NCBI RefSeq assembly: GCF_005117025.1
Contig: NZ_SWCO01000001.1
Coordinates: forward strand, 310,001-374,000
Direction: 5' to 3'
Source: Alteromonas portus
GTDB lineage: Bacteria > Pseudomonadota > Gammaproteobacteria > Enterobacterales > Alteromonadaceae
Length of the DNA stretch: 64,000 nt
Below the pieces are notes generated by a model. The model ran no database searches and was not told the DNA's origin. It worked only from the letters and a program-made list of their open reading frames with translations. The translations under genes and the position numbers were made by a program. Positions 16,347 to 25,250 of the stretch are shown in pieces; the stretch's first letter is position 1; every line of letters starts with the position of its first letter.

Positions 16347-18293
16347 ATGAAAAAATACGGATTACTGGCTACGTTCGTATGTGCGCCTGTATTATTTGCA
16401 TGCAGCGACAACAGCAATGTAGACGCAGCCAAGACAAACAACGATCAAGCTGTCAGCGTAGGCTCAACTTCAGAAACTGAAGCACAAAAAACAGCGGTAG
16501 AAAATCACGACACTGCAGCGATTGCTTCTGGCGTAGATTACCACTCATTCGCGAACCCTAATGAGGTTCGGGTAACCCATCTAAGTTTAAACCTAACTGC
16601 AAACTTTGATACCAAACAGCTTATTGGCGATGTAACCCTTGATGTAAAGCGTGAAAAGCCCGACAACAATACGTTAGTGTTAGATACGCGAGCATTAGAT
16701 ATTCAAAGTGTTACCGTAGACGGTGAGAATGTGCCTTTTGAAATGGGAGAGACTGACCCTGATTTAGGCACGCCGCTTTCAATTACTCTACCTAGCACCG
16801 CAAACGCAGTTACCGTTGCGTACTCAACATCACCTGAGGCATCTGGCGTACAATGGTTAACGCCAGCGCAAACTGCAGGTAAAAAGCACCCGTTCCTGTT
16901 TACCCAGGCACAAGCGGTTCATGCGCGAAGCTTTATTCCACTTCAAGATTCACCGCAAGTGCGCGTAACCTATGATGCGACCATCAAGACACCTGAAGCG
17001 CTGTTGGCGGTGATGAGTGCGTCAAACGATCCTACCACTGCGCGCGACGGTGAATATGAGTTCACCATGCCTCAGCCTATTCCTTCATATCTTATCGCGT
17101 TGGCGATAGGTGATTTAAAATTTAAAGCCATGGGTGAGCGTACCGGCGTGTATGCTGAGCCTGCGCTACTTGAAAGTGCAGCGAAAGAATTTGAAGATAC
17201 CGAGGCGATGTTAGAAGTAACAGAAGAAACGTATGGACCTTACCAATGGGACCGTTACGATCTGCTAATTCTACCACCGTCATTCCCGTTTGGCGGTATG
17301 GAGAACCCTCGTTTGTCGTTTATCACCCCAACGGTCATTGCTGGTGATAAAAGCTTGGTTTCATTGATTGCTCATGAACTGGCGCACAGCTGGTCTGGTA
17401 ACACTGTAACGAACGCAACATGGCGCGACCTGTGGTTAAACGAAGGCTTCACAACATACTTAACTTACCGAATTATGGAAATGATCTACGGGCATGACCG
17501 TTTCAAAAAAGAAGCGGTGCTGGGCTATCAAGACTTAGAGAACGATGTTGCTGCATTAGAGGAAAATGATGAGATCCTGGCCATCGATCTTCGTGGTCGC
17601 AACCCAGACGATGTTTTCTCGAATATCCCTTACGAAAAAGGGGCGCTCTTTTTGCGTGAAATTGAACAAAAAATTGGTCGCGAAAACTTTGATGCGTTCT
17701 TAATGCAGTACTTTAAAGACTTTGCTTTTAAGAGCATTACCACCGACACGTTTATCGCTTATTTAGATGATACCTTGTTAAAGCAATACCCAGATAAGCT
17801 AGACGCGGATCGCATCCAAACGTGGATATTTGAACCAGGCATTCCAGAAGGAGCACCACAGCCAGAATCTGATGCTTTCACTAAAATCGATGAGACACGA
17901 AGCGCGTGGCTATCTGGCGATGTGAAAGCGGCAGATATTGAAACAGCACAGTGGACTGTACACGAGTGGCTATATTTTCTAAACAACATGCCCGAATCGT
18001 TAAGTAAAGCTCAGCTTGCTGAGCTAGATTCAGCATTTTCACTTACCTCGACTAAAAACAATGAAATTGCTCACAGCTGGTTGATGATTGCAGTAGAGAA
18101 TAACTATCAGCCTGCTTTTGATCGTTTGTATAGCTACTTGGTGTCGATAGGACGCAATAAGCTCGTTAAGCCGCTGTATCGCGAGCTATCAAAAACGCCA
18201 GAAGGCAAAGCATTTGCAAAGCGCGCTTTTGAAGAAGCGAAACCGGGCTATCACCCACTTACGGTAAAAGCTAACGAGGGTTACGTGAATTAA
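16347..18293 (+). CDS. M1-family aminopeptidase lipoprotein
   Basis: 648-residue zinc peptidase of family M1, of the leukotriene A4 hydrolase-like type. It has exopeptidase motif GGMENPRLSF, zinc site HELAH (H343, E344, H347) and the second glutamate 18 residues later in NEGF (E366). A lipoprotein signal ends VLFAC, with Ser at +2, which predicts outer-membrane anchoring facing the periplasm. A Thr/Ala/Glu-rich linker of about 60 residues precedes the catalytic domain. TAGGAAG supports this ATG over an earlier in-frame ATG. It probably trims peptides for nutrient use. Its terminator follows. Confidence 0.94.
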   Translation: MKKYGLLATFVCAPVLFACSDNSNVDAAKTNNDQAVSVGSTSETEAQKTAVENHDTAAIASGVDYHSFANPNEVRVTHLSLNLTANFDTKQLIGDVTLDVKREKPDNNTLVLDTRALDIQSVTVDGENVPFEMGETDPDLGTPLSITLPSTANAVTVAYSTSPEASGVQWLTPAQTAGKKHPFLFTQAQAVHARSFIPLQDSPQVRVTYDATIKTPEALLAVMSASNDPTTARDGEYEFTMPQPIPSYLIALAIGDLKFKAMGERTGVYAEPALLESAAKEFEDTEAMLEVTEETYGPYQWDRYDLLILPPSFPFGGMENPRLSFITPTVIAGDKSLVSLIAHELAHSWSGNTVTNATWRDLWLNEGFTTYLTYRIMEMIYGHDRFKKEAVLGYQDLENDVAALEENDEILAIDLRGRNPDDVFSNIPYEKGALFLREIEQKIGRENFDAFLMQYFKDFAFKSITTDTFIAYLDDTLLKQYPDKLDADRIQTWIFEPGIPEGAPQPESDAFTKIDETRSAWLSGDVKAADIETAQWTVHEWLYFLNNMPESLSKAQLAELDSAFSLTSTKNNEIAHSWLMIAVENNYQPAFDRLYSYLVSIGRNKLVKPLYRELSKTPEGKAFAKRAFEEAKPGYHPLTVKANEGYVN

Positions 18294-18322
18294 ACGTTGA
18301 CCGTTAAATTAGTTTGAATAAA

Positions 18323-18349
18323 AGCAGCGTGTTAGGCGCTGCTTTTTTA
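18323..18349 (+). terminator. Terminator after the M1 peptidase
   Basis: AGCAGCG, a short loop and CGCTGCT followed by TTTTTTAT, about 30 nt after the stop codon. Confidence 0.85.
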
Positions 18350-18519
18350 TTTCGAGGTAAGACAAAAAGAATAAGGGAGTTTTGAACAATTGTTCAAGTT
18401 GGCGATCTTAAAGTGATTTGTAGCGTATCAAAGTTTACTCAGTGTAATTCAAGTGAGCCTGTGTAGTTTATTAGCTAGGCGCACGCTGAAGGATTTGAAT
18501 TAAACAGTAAGGAGTTACT

Positions 18520-19056
18520 ATGTATACACAAAAGATGCACCCAGCCACTACTTTCCCTGAAGTTAAAGCGACGTTACAGAGCGGAGAGACAGTATCGTTA
18601 TCTGATAAAAGTGAAGGATGCGATTGGAAGATGGTGGTGGTTTATCGTGGTAAACACTGTCCAATTTGTACCAAATACTTGAACAAACTTGAAGGTTTCA
18701 CGGGTCGACTACGGGAGCTCAACATCGATGTTGTCGCGGTAAGCGGCGATAGTAAAGAGCAGCTTGAAGAACATTTAAACGACTTGTCTATCAACTTCCC
18801 GATTGCTTACGGATTGTCGCAAAGCGACATGGAAAAACTAGGTCTATATATTTCTGAGCCGCGTTCAGAGAAAGAAACCGATCACAATTTCGCAGAGCCC
18901 GCGTTGTTTGTTTTAAACGGTGATAACGAAATTCACATTGCCGAAATTGCCAACGCGCCGTTTGTTCGTCCAGACTTAGAGCAACTCGTATCGGGCTTAG
19001 AATTTATTCGCAACCCAGAGAATAACTATCCTATTCGAGGCACGTTTAAAAGCTGA
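18520..19056 (+). CDS. Peroxiredoxin-like (AhpC/TSA-type) protein
   Basis: 178-residue thioredoxin-fold protein. The active-site loop reads VVVYRGKHCPICTKYL, with a CxxC pair in the position of the peroxidatic cysteine, and is followed by LRELNIDVVAVSGDSKEQ and the conserved FAEPALFVLNGDNEI. The CPIC motif differs from the classical TxxC of AhpC and fits the peroxiredoxin-like subgroup found near redox genes. There is a strong AAGGAG before the ATG and no signal peptide, so it is cytosolic. Its substrate is unproven: it could be a peroxidase or a disulfide reductase. It belongs to a neighbourhood with oxyR and ohr. Confidence 0.85.
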   Translation: MYTQKMHPATTFPEVKATLQSGETVSLSDKSEGCDWKMVVVYRGKHCPICTKYLNKLEGFTGRLRELNIDVVAVSGDSKEQLEEHLNDLSINFPIAYGLSQSDMEKLGLYISEPRSEKETDHNFAEPALFVLNGDNEIHIAEIANAPFVRPDLEQLVSGLEFIRNPENNYPIRGTFKS

Positions 19057-19095
19057 GGTTAACGGGTAATAATGATGATATTTCGTTAAAAGCGA

Positions 19096-19127
19096 GGCTC
19101 TAGTGTTAACTAGGGCCTTAGTTTTTA
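19096..19127. terminator. Terminator between peroxiredoxin-like gene and yigZ
   Basis: GGCTCTAGT and ACTAGGGCC form a 9-bp stem (one G-U) around GTTA, then TTAGTTTTTA. Confidence 0.75.
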
Positions 19128-19187
19128 TACGAGCTAAAAACACATAGCCGCTTCTGAGTTCATCGTTAGCTTCTTATTTTCTGTAGC

Positions 19188-19814
19188 TTACTCGTTTTTT
19201 GCAGATACCTTAAAAGCAATGGGCGCCATCTGCTTCTTAAAGTTATCCAAGGCATCTAAAGGTAGCTCAATATCTATCATTACGCTGCTTTTATATCTGC
19301 AATTCGCAATTTTACCTTTGGCTTGTTCCACCAAGTGACGTACGAACTGCTCGTGTTTGAAATCGATGTCTACACTAAGTGGTTCTAGCTTTATTTCTTG
19401 TCTCACGTCAAGAGCATCAATGGCCTGTTGCGCAGCAGCTGAATAAGCCCTCACCAAACCACCAGCTCCTAATTTAATCCCGCCAAAATATCGCGTGACA
19501 ATAATCATAATGTCGCCGATGTCTTTGTGCTGAAGTACGTTTAATATGGGTTTACCGGCTGTGCCACTAGGCTCACCGTCGTCGGCCATAGCTGCACTAC
19601 TGGGCGCATTAGGGTTTCCAAAAACATACGCCCAGCAGTGATGACGTGCGTCTGGATACTGTTGTTTAACGCTTTCTAAAAGTGCCATTGCGCTTTCGCG
19701 AGAATTCGCAAAGCCAGCACATGCAATGAATTTGCTTTTCTTAATTTCGTACAGGGTTTCAACCTGTTTGGCGGGAACGGGATAAGTCATCGGCACATTG
19801 TAAGCCAAGACCAT
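19188..19814 (-). CDS. yigZ: YigZ/IMPACT-family protein (UPF0029)
   Basis: 208 residues with the UPF0029 core: KKSKFIACAGFANSRESA, PDARHHCWAYVFG, MADDGEPSGTAGKPIL and VTRYFGGIKLGAGGLVRAYS. The C-terminal DUF1949 ferredoxin-like domain spans about residues 140-205. Bacterial YigZ structures resemble a fusion of a ribosomal-protein-like and an EF-G-like domain, and eukaryotic IMPACT inhibits GCN2; the bacterial role is not settled. No good ribosome-binding site marks the start; a second ATG 8 codons later (MTYPVPAKQ) is possible. It is a single gene, convergent to the peroxiredoxin-like gene. Confidence 0.92.
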   Translation of the reverse strand: MVLAYNVPMTYPVPAKQVETLYEIKKSKFIACAGFANSRESAMALLESVKQQYPDARHHCWAYVFGNPNAPSSAAMADDGEPSGTAGKPILNVLQHKDIGDIMIIVTRYFGGIKLGAGGLVRAYSAAAQQAIDALDVRQEIKLEPLSVDIDFKHEQFVRHLVEQAKGKIANCRYKSSVMIDIELPLDALDNFKKQMAPIAFKVSAKNE

Positions 19815-20117
19815 TTTTTATTTAAGCTTAATCAGTCAGGTGAAGCAATCTATCGCTAAATAACCGATAGTTTCAATAGAAATAGGCACCTATAAAACAG
19901 GGTGGTCAAAAATGCTACTATTTGGCTAATTATCTTGAAAGGTGGTTTTTCTCGTGCGCTACAGATAAGTGATTTTTGTTGTGTTTGTCGTTAAGTTATT
20001 AAATTAAATGGTTTTTTTAAAGTTGGCGTAGTGATTGTAATAGCAATATTAATTGTGAATGTGGCTAAGACGTAATGCCACTAATAGGTAACTTCGTCCC
20101 AATAAGGAAATCATGCT
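19815..20117. other. yigZ-DUF3718 divergent intergenic region
   Basis: 303 AT-rich bp carrying promoters for the two divergent genes. Only the AAGGAA ribosome-binding site of the downstream gene was recognised. Confidence 0.4.
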
Positions 20118-20435
20118 ATGAAATCACGTACTATTGCTATTGTTGCTCTTGCATCACTATTCACTGGAAGTGCTCTCGCTTCTGTCGAATTCATCCCTAC
20201 TGACGATTCAGTAACGTCTAACCTTTGTGTAACGGCTGCGACTGGAAATAAATGGAAGTTTCACAACCAGATTAAAGCGTCAGCGTTAGATAAAAAATAC
20301 GTAGCAGAAGAGATGACTTGTAATGGTCTTACGGTCTCGGCTTTTGTAGACCAGTACGGTAAAAATGGAGATAGCATTAAAAAATATCTGAATATTCAAC
20401 AGCAGCACATTGCTAATGTAGCTCACACCAAATAG
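20118..20435 (+). CDS. Secreted DUF3718-family protein
   Basis: 105 residues with a signal peptide (MKSRTIAIVALASLFTGSALA, cleavage after ALA). The mature part contains two cysteines in SNLCVTAATGNKWKFHNQIKA and EEMTCNGLTVSAFVDQYG, the pattern of DUF3718, a family of small exported proteins in Shewanella, Alteromonas and relatives. A disulfide between them is likely in the periplasm. A second member is encoded at 61.2 kb. Function unknown. Preceded by AAGGAA; followed by a 19-bp tandem repeat and a hairpin. Confidence 0.85.
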   Translation: MKSRTIAIVALASLFTGSALASVEFIPTDDSVTSNLCVTAATGNKWKFHNQIKASALDKKYVAEEMTCNGLTVSAFVDQYGKNGDSIKKYLNIQQQHIANVAHTK

Positions 20436-20492
20436 CGCGAAAGCGCTTATTCATGAGATTGCTCTAAGTGATTGTATATCTTAAAATTATAG

Positions 20493-20547
20493 TAAATTTA
20501 GAGAACTACAATAAATTTAGAGAAGTACAGTAAATTTAGAAGAGCAG
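20493..20547. repeat. 19-bp tandem repeat, about three copies
   Basis: The unit TAAATTTAGAGAACTACAA recurs at 20493, 20512 and 20531 with one to a few changes; the third copy is degenerate. It lies just after the DUF3718 gene and before the terminator. Likely a slippage product; no function seen. Confidence 0.75.
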
Positions 20548-20552
20548 GTTAA

Positions 20553-20587
20553 AGAAAAGAGGGCTGTGTACAATGACAGCCTTCTCT
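20553..20587. terminator. Convergent terminator before the chemoreceptor gene
   Basis: AGAGGGCTGT and ACAGCCTTCTCT pair as a hairpin with one bulge, purine-rich on the left and followed by AATCTTTATC. It separates two convergent genes. Confidence 0.6.
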
Positions 20588-20605
20588 AATCTTTATCTAG
20601 GTCTC

Positions 20606-21904
20606 TTAACGCAATATACCGGAAACGGTTTCTGATACATTTAATGCGCCTTTTTGAATTTCATCAATGATGCTTTGAACCTGCGCAATTTGCTGGCTGT
20701 TTTGGTCAACACTGTCTTTAACGCCGGCCATTTTCTTCGTAGACTTATCCGCAAGCTTTCTGTTCTCAGCCACAACGCTTTCAATTTCCACCGTTGAGTC
20801 ACTAGTGCGCTGGGCTAGCTGTCTTACCTCATCTGCTACAACGGCAAAACCCCTGCCTTGATCGCCCGCTCGAGCAGCTTCAATTGCAGCGTTCAGTGCT
20901 AATAAATTTGTTTGCTCAGCAATACCGCTAATGGTCGTGACTATGGTTTCAATCTTAAGCGACTGTTCACTAAGCTGATGCATTAGCTGGTTGGTTTGCT
21001 CAACTTCTAATAAGGCTGAATCGAAAATCTCCACGCTGCGCTGCAAAGATGAAGCGCCATCGGCAGCAATTTGCGACGTTTCTTCAGCAGTTGATACCGC
21101 TAACTCTGCTGCTTGGGCAATAGCGTGTTTCTCATTCACTGCATCGGTGATATTGGATGCAAATTTAATGACTTTGATAACGCGACCAGATGCATCGAAA
21201 ACGGGGTTGTATGTTGCTTCTAACCACAGTGCATTACCGCTTGAATCTACGCGCTCAAACTGGCCCGAAGAGAAATTGCCCCGAGCAAGGTTATCCCAAA
21301 AATTGGGGTTATCTTGATAGAACTTATCGCGACAAAACATGCGGTGATGTTTACCTTTGATATCTGATAAGCCATATTTAACCGTGGCAGTGAAGTTTTC
21401 ATTCGCCGTGATAATTGTGCCGTCTGGTTCGAACTCTATAACCGCCATCGACTTATTCAGGGCATCCGTTACTGCTTTACCTGCAAAGTAGGCTGTTTCG
21501 TGCTCAGTAATATCATGATAAATAGCGTGTATTTCCGAAGTACCATTTTTATTTACGGAAACGTAGCTAGCTTTAAGCCATTTGGTTTCACCAAGGGCTG
21601 ACTTTCTCGCAACCGTGTCGCTAAAGCTGCCGCCATTTACCAAGTGTTGCCAAAAGGATCTGTACTGTGATTCAGGTTCAACACCTTCAACGCGCATCGC
21701 AGCGTGAGAGAAGGATGTCGCGGTTGAATCTGGGTAACTTAAAATAGATAGTAATAGGGAAGAGGCATAAGTGCACTGTCCATCGGTACTGTAAATGGCA
21801 TAAGCCATGCTATTTTTTAACGCATCCAGCGTACCAATTAATTCTCTACTCTCATCCCTAAGAGCCGAAATGTCGCTATTGTATCGAGCATTTGATACGA
21901 ACAT
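20606..21904 (-). CDS. Soluble PAS-PAS methyl-accepting chemotaxis protein
   Basis: 432 residues and no membrane segment. PAS domain 1 spans about 25-135 and PAS domain 2 about 150-255 ([28 protein letters not shown]). The C-terminal signalling domain contains the hairpin tip sequence around [20 protein letters not shown] and [18 protein letters not shown]. This PAS-PAS-MCP layout and length are those of P. aeruginosa BdlA, which mediates biofilm dispersal. It should signal through a CheA/CheW array; ligand or cofactor (haem, flavin) is not predictable. GGAG is 6 nt before the ATG. Confidence 0.92.
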   Translation of the reverse strand: MFVSNARYNSDISALRDESRELIGTLDALKNSMAYAIYSTDGQCTYASSLLLSILSYPDSTATSFSHAAMRVEGVEPESQYRSFWQHLVNGGSFSDTVARKSALGETKWLKASYVSVNKNGTSEIHAIYHDITEHETAYFAGKAVTDALNKSMAVIEFEPDGTIITANENFTATVKYGLSDIKGKHHRMFCRDKFYQDNPNFWDNLARGNFSSGQFERVDSSGNALWLEATYNPVFDASGRVIKVIKFASNITDAVNEKHAIAQAAELAVSTAEETSQIAADGASSLQRSVEIFDSALLEVEQTNQLMHQLSEQSLKIETIVTTISGIAEQTNLLALNAAIEAARAGDQGRGFAVVADEVRQLAQRTSDSTVEIESVVAENRKLADKSTKKMAGVKDSVDQNSQQIAQVQSIIDEIQKGALNVSETVSGILR

Positions 21905-22112
21905 ACGGTCTCCAAATTTTATTATCGTTGATTAATCAACTAAGTTTATTAATTTTAAAGGTTGCTAACTTTCTAGTCGTTTAGACATTAGGTGAAATTT
22001 GGATTGCGGCTTATCCATTGGGCTTAATTCCGCGAAGAGTGGTTGAGTTTTTTTTACACTACGGTAACTATTCACACTGAACAATAAAAAATAAAACTTA
22101 TAAGACCAGCTA

Positions 22113-23408
22113 ATGCCTTTAGAACGATTTATTCCTTATCGCAAATGCGATGTCATCACCCTGTGTGAGAATTTGCTGGCTCGTGAGCGTGCAGACTTCC
22201 GTACTTTCTCAACCTTGTTAGTGCGCCGTATTCACTACAAGTATCATGAGCAATTGGAAGCATTGAAAAATAGCTACAGTCATTTCGACCCAAATAAAGA
22301 TACTCGCGACTTACAGCTTTTTTCAAATGACGCAGTGCGAAAGCAAAGCCAAAAAGCATTTTCTCAGGGATTTGCTCACCTACTTAATGCGGCAAATTTT
22401 GAAAAGGTAACTGATGACGATTTAGAAGCAGCACTTAATGAAGAGTCGCTATTTAAAGTGCGTCTTGCAGTTAGCTTTGAAGATTTCGAAGATGTGGTGT
22501 TTTACCGGCGTGGAGAGTCGGTAAAAACAGAAACTATACGTACTTTTTTCGGGTTAAGAAAAAAGCAGGTGTCGTTTACTAACTACGATAAAGTAGCGGT
22601 GTACATTACTTTTAAAGATGAAAGTTACTTTAAAGGGAAAGGGCAAATGCCGGCTACCTTTAAACCTGGCTCCACCATAGTAAAGCTTTTTCAAAACGTA
22701 CCTAAAGCAGACTTGGAAATGCTGTTTCCAAACAGTGAAGTTAAAATGCGCCCGCTAGATAAGTTGATTATCAGTGCATCGGCTGCAATAGGCGGCACTG
22801 TGGTGCTAGTGACTAAGCTGGGCGCGTCTTTACTCCTCATGGCGTCTTTTCTCGCCTTTTGGCTTGGCTTCAAAGACGATGAGGTGGAGCTGACTAAGCA
22901 AAGTCTAATCACTTTTGGCATTGGCATGGGCGTGTTCGGGAGCTTTGTCTTTAAAGAATGGACTAAGTTTAAAAACAGAAAAATACGTTTTATGAAAGCC
23001 TTGTCTGACAATCTTTATTTTAAAAATTTAGACAACAACGCAGGCGTGTTTCATACGTTAATTGATGCAGCAGAGGAAGAAGACTGCAAGGAAGTACTAT
23101 TGGCGTACACATTCTTGCTGAAATGTAGTGAAGCCTTCTCTGAAAACTCCGCCGCCTATGGTGCATCGCGTTCAGAAAACGAGATTGCAGCGGGCGGAAT
23201 GACATTAGCCACCCTTGATAGTGCGATAGAGAGTTACTTCTTAGAAGAGCTTAATTGTGCTCTCGACTTTGATGTTACTGACGCTATTACTAAGCTGGTG
23301 GACATGGAACTAGTTGAACAAGACGGCGATGTTTTTGTGGCGCGGGCGCTTAACGATGCAGTGAAAACACTCGATGATTACTGGGATAACATCTATCAGC
23401 CTGTTTAA
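22113..23408 (+). CDS. DUF3754 (TMEM143-like) membrane protein
   Basis: 431 residues, N-terminus MPLERFIPYRKCDVITLCEN, matching the DUF3754/TMEM143 family. Two hydrophobic helices lie near 224-265 (SASAAIGGTVVLVTKLGA, ASLLLMASFLAFWLGF) and 270-290, with large soluble parts on both sides (about 1-215 and 295-431). The family includes a mitochondrial protein in animals; its role is unknown in bacteria. It is a single gene with no clear ribosome-binding site and no evident operon partners. Confidence 0.82.
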   Translation: MPLERFIPYRKCDVITLCENLLARERADFRTFSTLLVRRIHYKYHEQLEALKNSYSHFDPNKDTRDLQLFSNDAVRKQSQKAFSQGFAHLLNAANFEKVTDDDLEAALNEESLFKVRLAVSFEDFEDVVFYRRGESVKTETIRTFFGLRKKQVSFTNYDKVAVYITFKDESYFKGKGQMPATFKPGSTIVKLFQNVPKADLEMLFPNSEVKMRPLDKLIISASAAIGGTVVLVTKLGASLLLMASFLAFWLGFKDDEVELTKQSLITFGIGMGVFGSFVFKEWTKFKNRKIRFMKALSDNLYFKNLDNNAGVFHTLIDAAEEEDCKEVLLAYTFLLKCSEAFSENSAAYGASRSENEIAAGGMTLATLDSAIESYFLEELNCALDFDVTDAITKLVDMELVEQDGDVFVARALNDAVKTLDDYWDNIYQPV

Positions 23409-23668
23409 TTTACGCTTACCTCGCCCTTATTTAGAGCAAGCTAGCATATTTTACAATGCGCGCTTTATGGCATCAGTTTTCTCGATGGGCAGTACGCAAG
23501 AATAACTATTTCAGACAAGCAGCCACGCTATCAAACCGTTGTCATAAAAGCACAAAATCTCTATAGTTGCCTTAAGGTGTGTAGAACTATATACATATCT
23601 TGGCAACAGCCGCATTGCACTGAATGCGCATCTCTATCTCCAACGCAACAAGCCTGGTTCACTTCTAC

Positions 23669-25246
23669 ATGAAAATATTGCATACGTCTGACTGGCACTT
23701 AGGTCAGAGTTTTTTTACGAAAAGCCGCAAAAACGAACATGCCGCCTTCCTCAAATGGCTTCTTCAACAAGTAGAAGCGCATCAAATAGATGCGATTATT
23801 GTCGCGGGTGATGTGTTCGACACGGGCACGCCGCCTAGCTATGCCAGAGAGCTCTACCATGCGTTTATCGGCGAACTACAGGGCATGCAGTGTACATTGG
23901 TGGTGCTAGGGGGAAATCACGATTCAGTGTCGGTTTTAAACGAAAGTAAGGCGTTGCTGAAATACTTAAATAGCCACGTAATAGCCAGTACATACGGCGA
24001 GTTAAGTGAACAAGTCATTACGCTTAACGACCGCAAGGGGCAGAACGGTGCCGTACTGTGTGCCGTACCCTTTATTCGCCCACGTGATGTGCTTGTCAGT
24101 GAGGCAGGGCAAAGCGCCACTGACAAGCGCCAAGCGCTGGGCGATGCGATAAAGCAGCACTACGGGGCGCTTTATAATGAAGCCCTGTCACTGCGCGCCT
24201 CAATTGAAGAAAAACAAGCAGAGCAGGGTAGTAAAAATAGTGCTGCCATTCCTATTATTGCTACCGGGCACTTAACCGCTTTAGGCGTGAGTCAGTCAGA
24301 AAGTGTACGCGATATCTACATTGGCACCCTTGAAGGCTTTGACGCCAAAGGGTTTCCGCCCGCCGATTATATTGCACTTGGGCATATTCACAGGCCACAG
24401 AAAGTGGCTAAAACAGAGCACATACGCTATTCAGGCTCGCCAATACCGCTAAGTTTTGATGAACTAAACACGCAAAAGCAAGTGGTGTTGGTTACGTTTG
24501 AAAATGAAAGCACAACGCCAACTATCTCAACGCTTCCGGTACCGCGGTTTCAGGCCATGGAAGTAATAAGAGGCGATTTAAAAGCGATTGAGGCAGCCAT
24601 TAATAAAAGCGAGGCCATCGCGTTAGCTTCTCAAACACATGATGACAGCATTACGAACTCGCCCCCTGTGACTAATCCGAAAGCCGTTAGCGATGTGGAT
24701 AAAGCCCTTAGCGAAATGAATAAAACCGTCAGCGCAACGGATAACGGCATTAGTCCTCGAGATCCTGTGTGGTTATGCATTGAAGTTGAAACAGAAGACT
24801 ATCTGACTGATCTACAGCAGCGTATTCAGGGCTTGTTAGAAGGGAAAAACGCTGAGATTTTACAGTTGAAACGCAAGCGTAAGCACACAGTAAATAGCCT
24901 TACAGAAAAGCAAAACGTCCAGCTTAGCGAACTATCGGTAAACGATGTATTTGAAGCGCGTTTGGCATTGGAGAGCATAGAAGATAATCCAACAAGTGAG
25001 TCGGCACCAACTGAGTCGGCACCAACTGAGTCGGCACCAACTGAGTCGGTACAAAGAACCCTGCTAGATGACGACCAAAGCCCCCGAGAAACAAAAGAAG
25101 CAGGTTCAGAGAAAAGCGCTTCTCGCATAAACCGGATAAGGCAGCTGTTTAATGAAGCAGTAGAGCAAGTGCATACCAATGATGAAGATACCGAAGTATC
25201 AGTAGAGGCAACATTGGCAAACACGACAGAAGAAAAAGGCGAGTAA
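23669..25246 (+). CDS. sbcD: Exonuclease subunit SbcD with extended C-terminus
   Basis: Mre11-type nuclease of the SbcCD complex, which opens hairpins and trims DNA ends. Phosphoesterase motifs are HTSDWHLGQ, VAGDVFDTG, LGGNHDS, ATGHLT and GHIHRPQ. At 525 residues it is about 125 longer than E. coli SbcD. The extra residues lie after the capping domain (from about 330) and include a low-complexity segment in which ESAPT is repeated, encoded by a 15-bp DNA tandem. MKILHTSDWHLG is the family N-terminus, so I use this ATG rather than one 45 nt upstream. sbcC follows after 4 nt. Confidence 0.95.
   Translation: MKILHTSDWHLGQSFFTKSRKNEHAAFLKWLLQQVEAHQIDAIIVAGDVFDTGTPPSYARELYHAFIGELQGMQCTLVVLGGNHDSVSVLNESKALLKYLNSHVIASTYGELSEQVITLNDRKGQNGAVLCAVPFIRPRDVLVSEAGQSATDKRQALGDAIKQHYGALYNEALSLRASIEEKQAEQGSKNSAAIPIIATGHLTALGVSQSESVRDIYIGTLEGFDAKGFPPADYIALGHIHRPQKVAKTEHIRYSGSPIPLSFDELNTQKQVVLVTFENESTTPTISTLPVPRFQAMEVIRGDLKAIEAAINKSEAIALASQTHDDSITNSPPVTNPKAVSDVDKALSEMNKTVSATDNGISPRDPVWLCIEVETEDYLTDLQQRIQGLLEGKNAEILQLKRKRKHTVNSLTEKQNVQLSELSVNDVFEARLALESIEDNPTSESAPTESAPTESAPTESVQRTLLDDDQSPRETKEAGSEKSASRINRIRQLFNEAVEQVHTNDEDTEVSVEATLANTTEEKGE
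24998..25050 (+). repeat. 15-bp in-frame tandem repeat in sbcD
   Basis: GAGTCGGCACCAACT is repeated three times exactly, plus a partial fourth copy, encoding ESAPT units in the SbcD C-terminal linker. Being a multiple of three it can change copy number without frameshift. Confidence 0.95.
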
Positions 25247-25250
25247 TACA

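Noticed and set aside
23540..23565. Pho-box-like TTGTCATAAAAG upstream of sbcD
   Set aside because: Only the first half-site matches, and sbcCD has no expected link to phosphate control.
24998..25050. Repeat array as CRISPR
   Set aside because: Contiguous 15-bp units with no spacers, in frame within sbcD.
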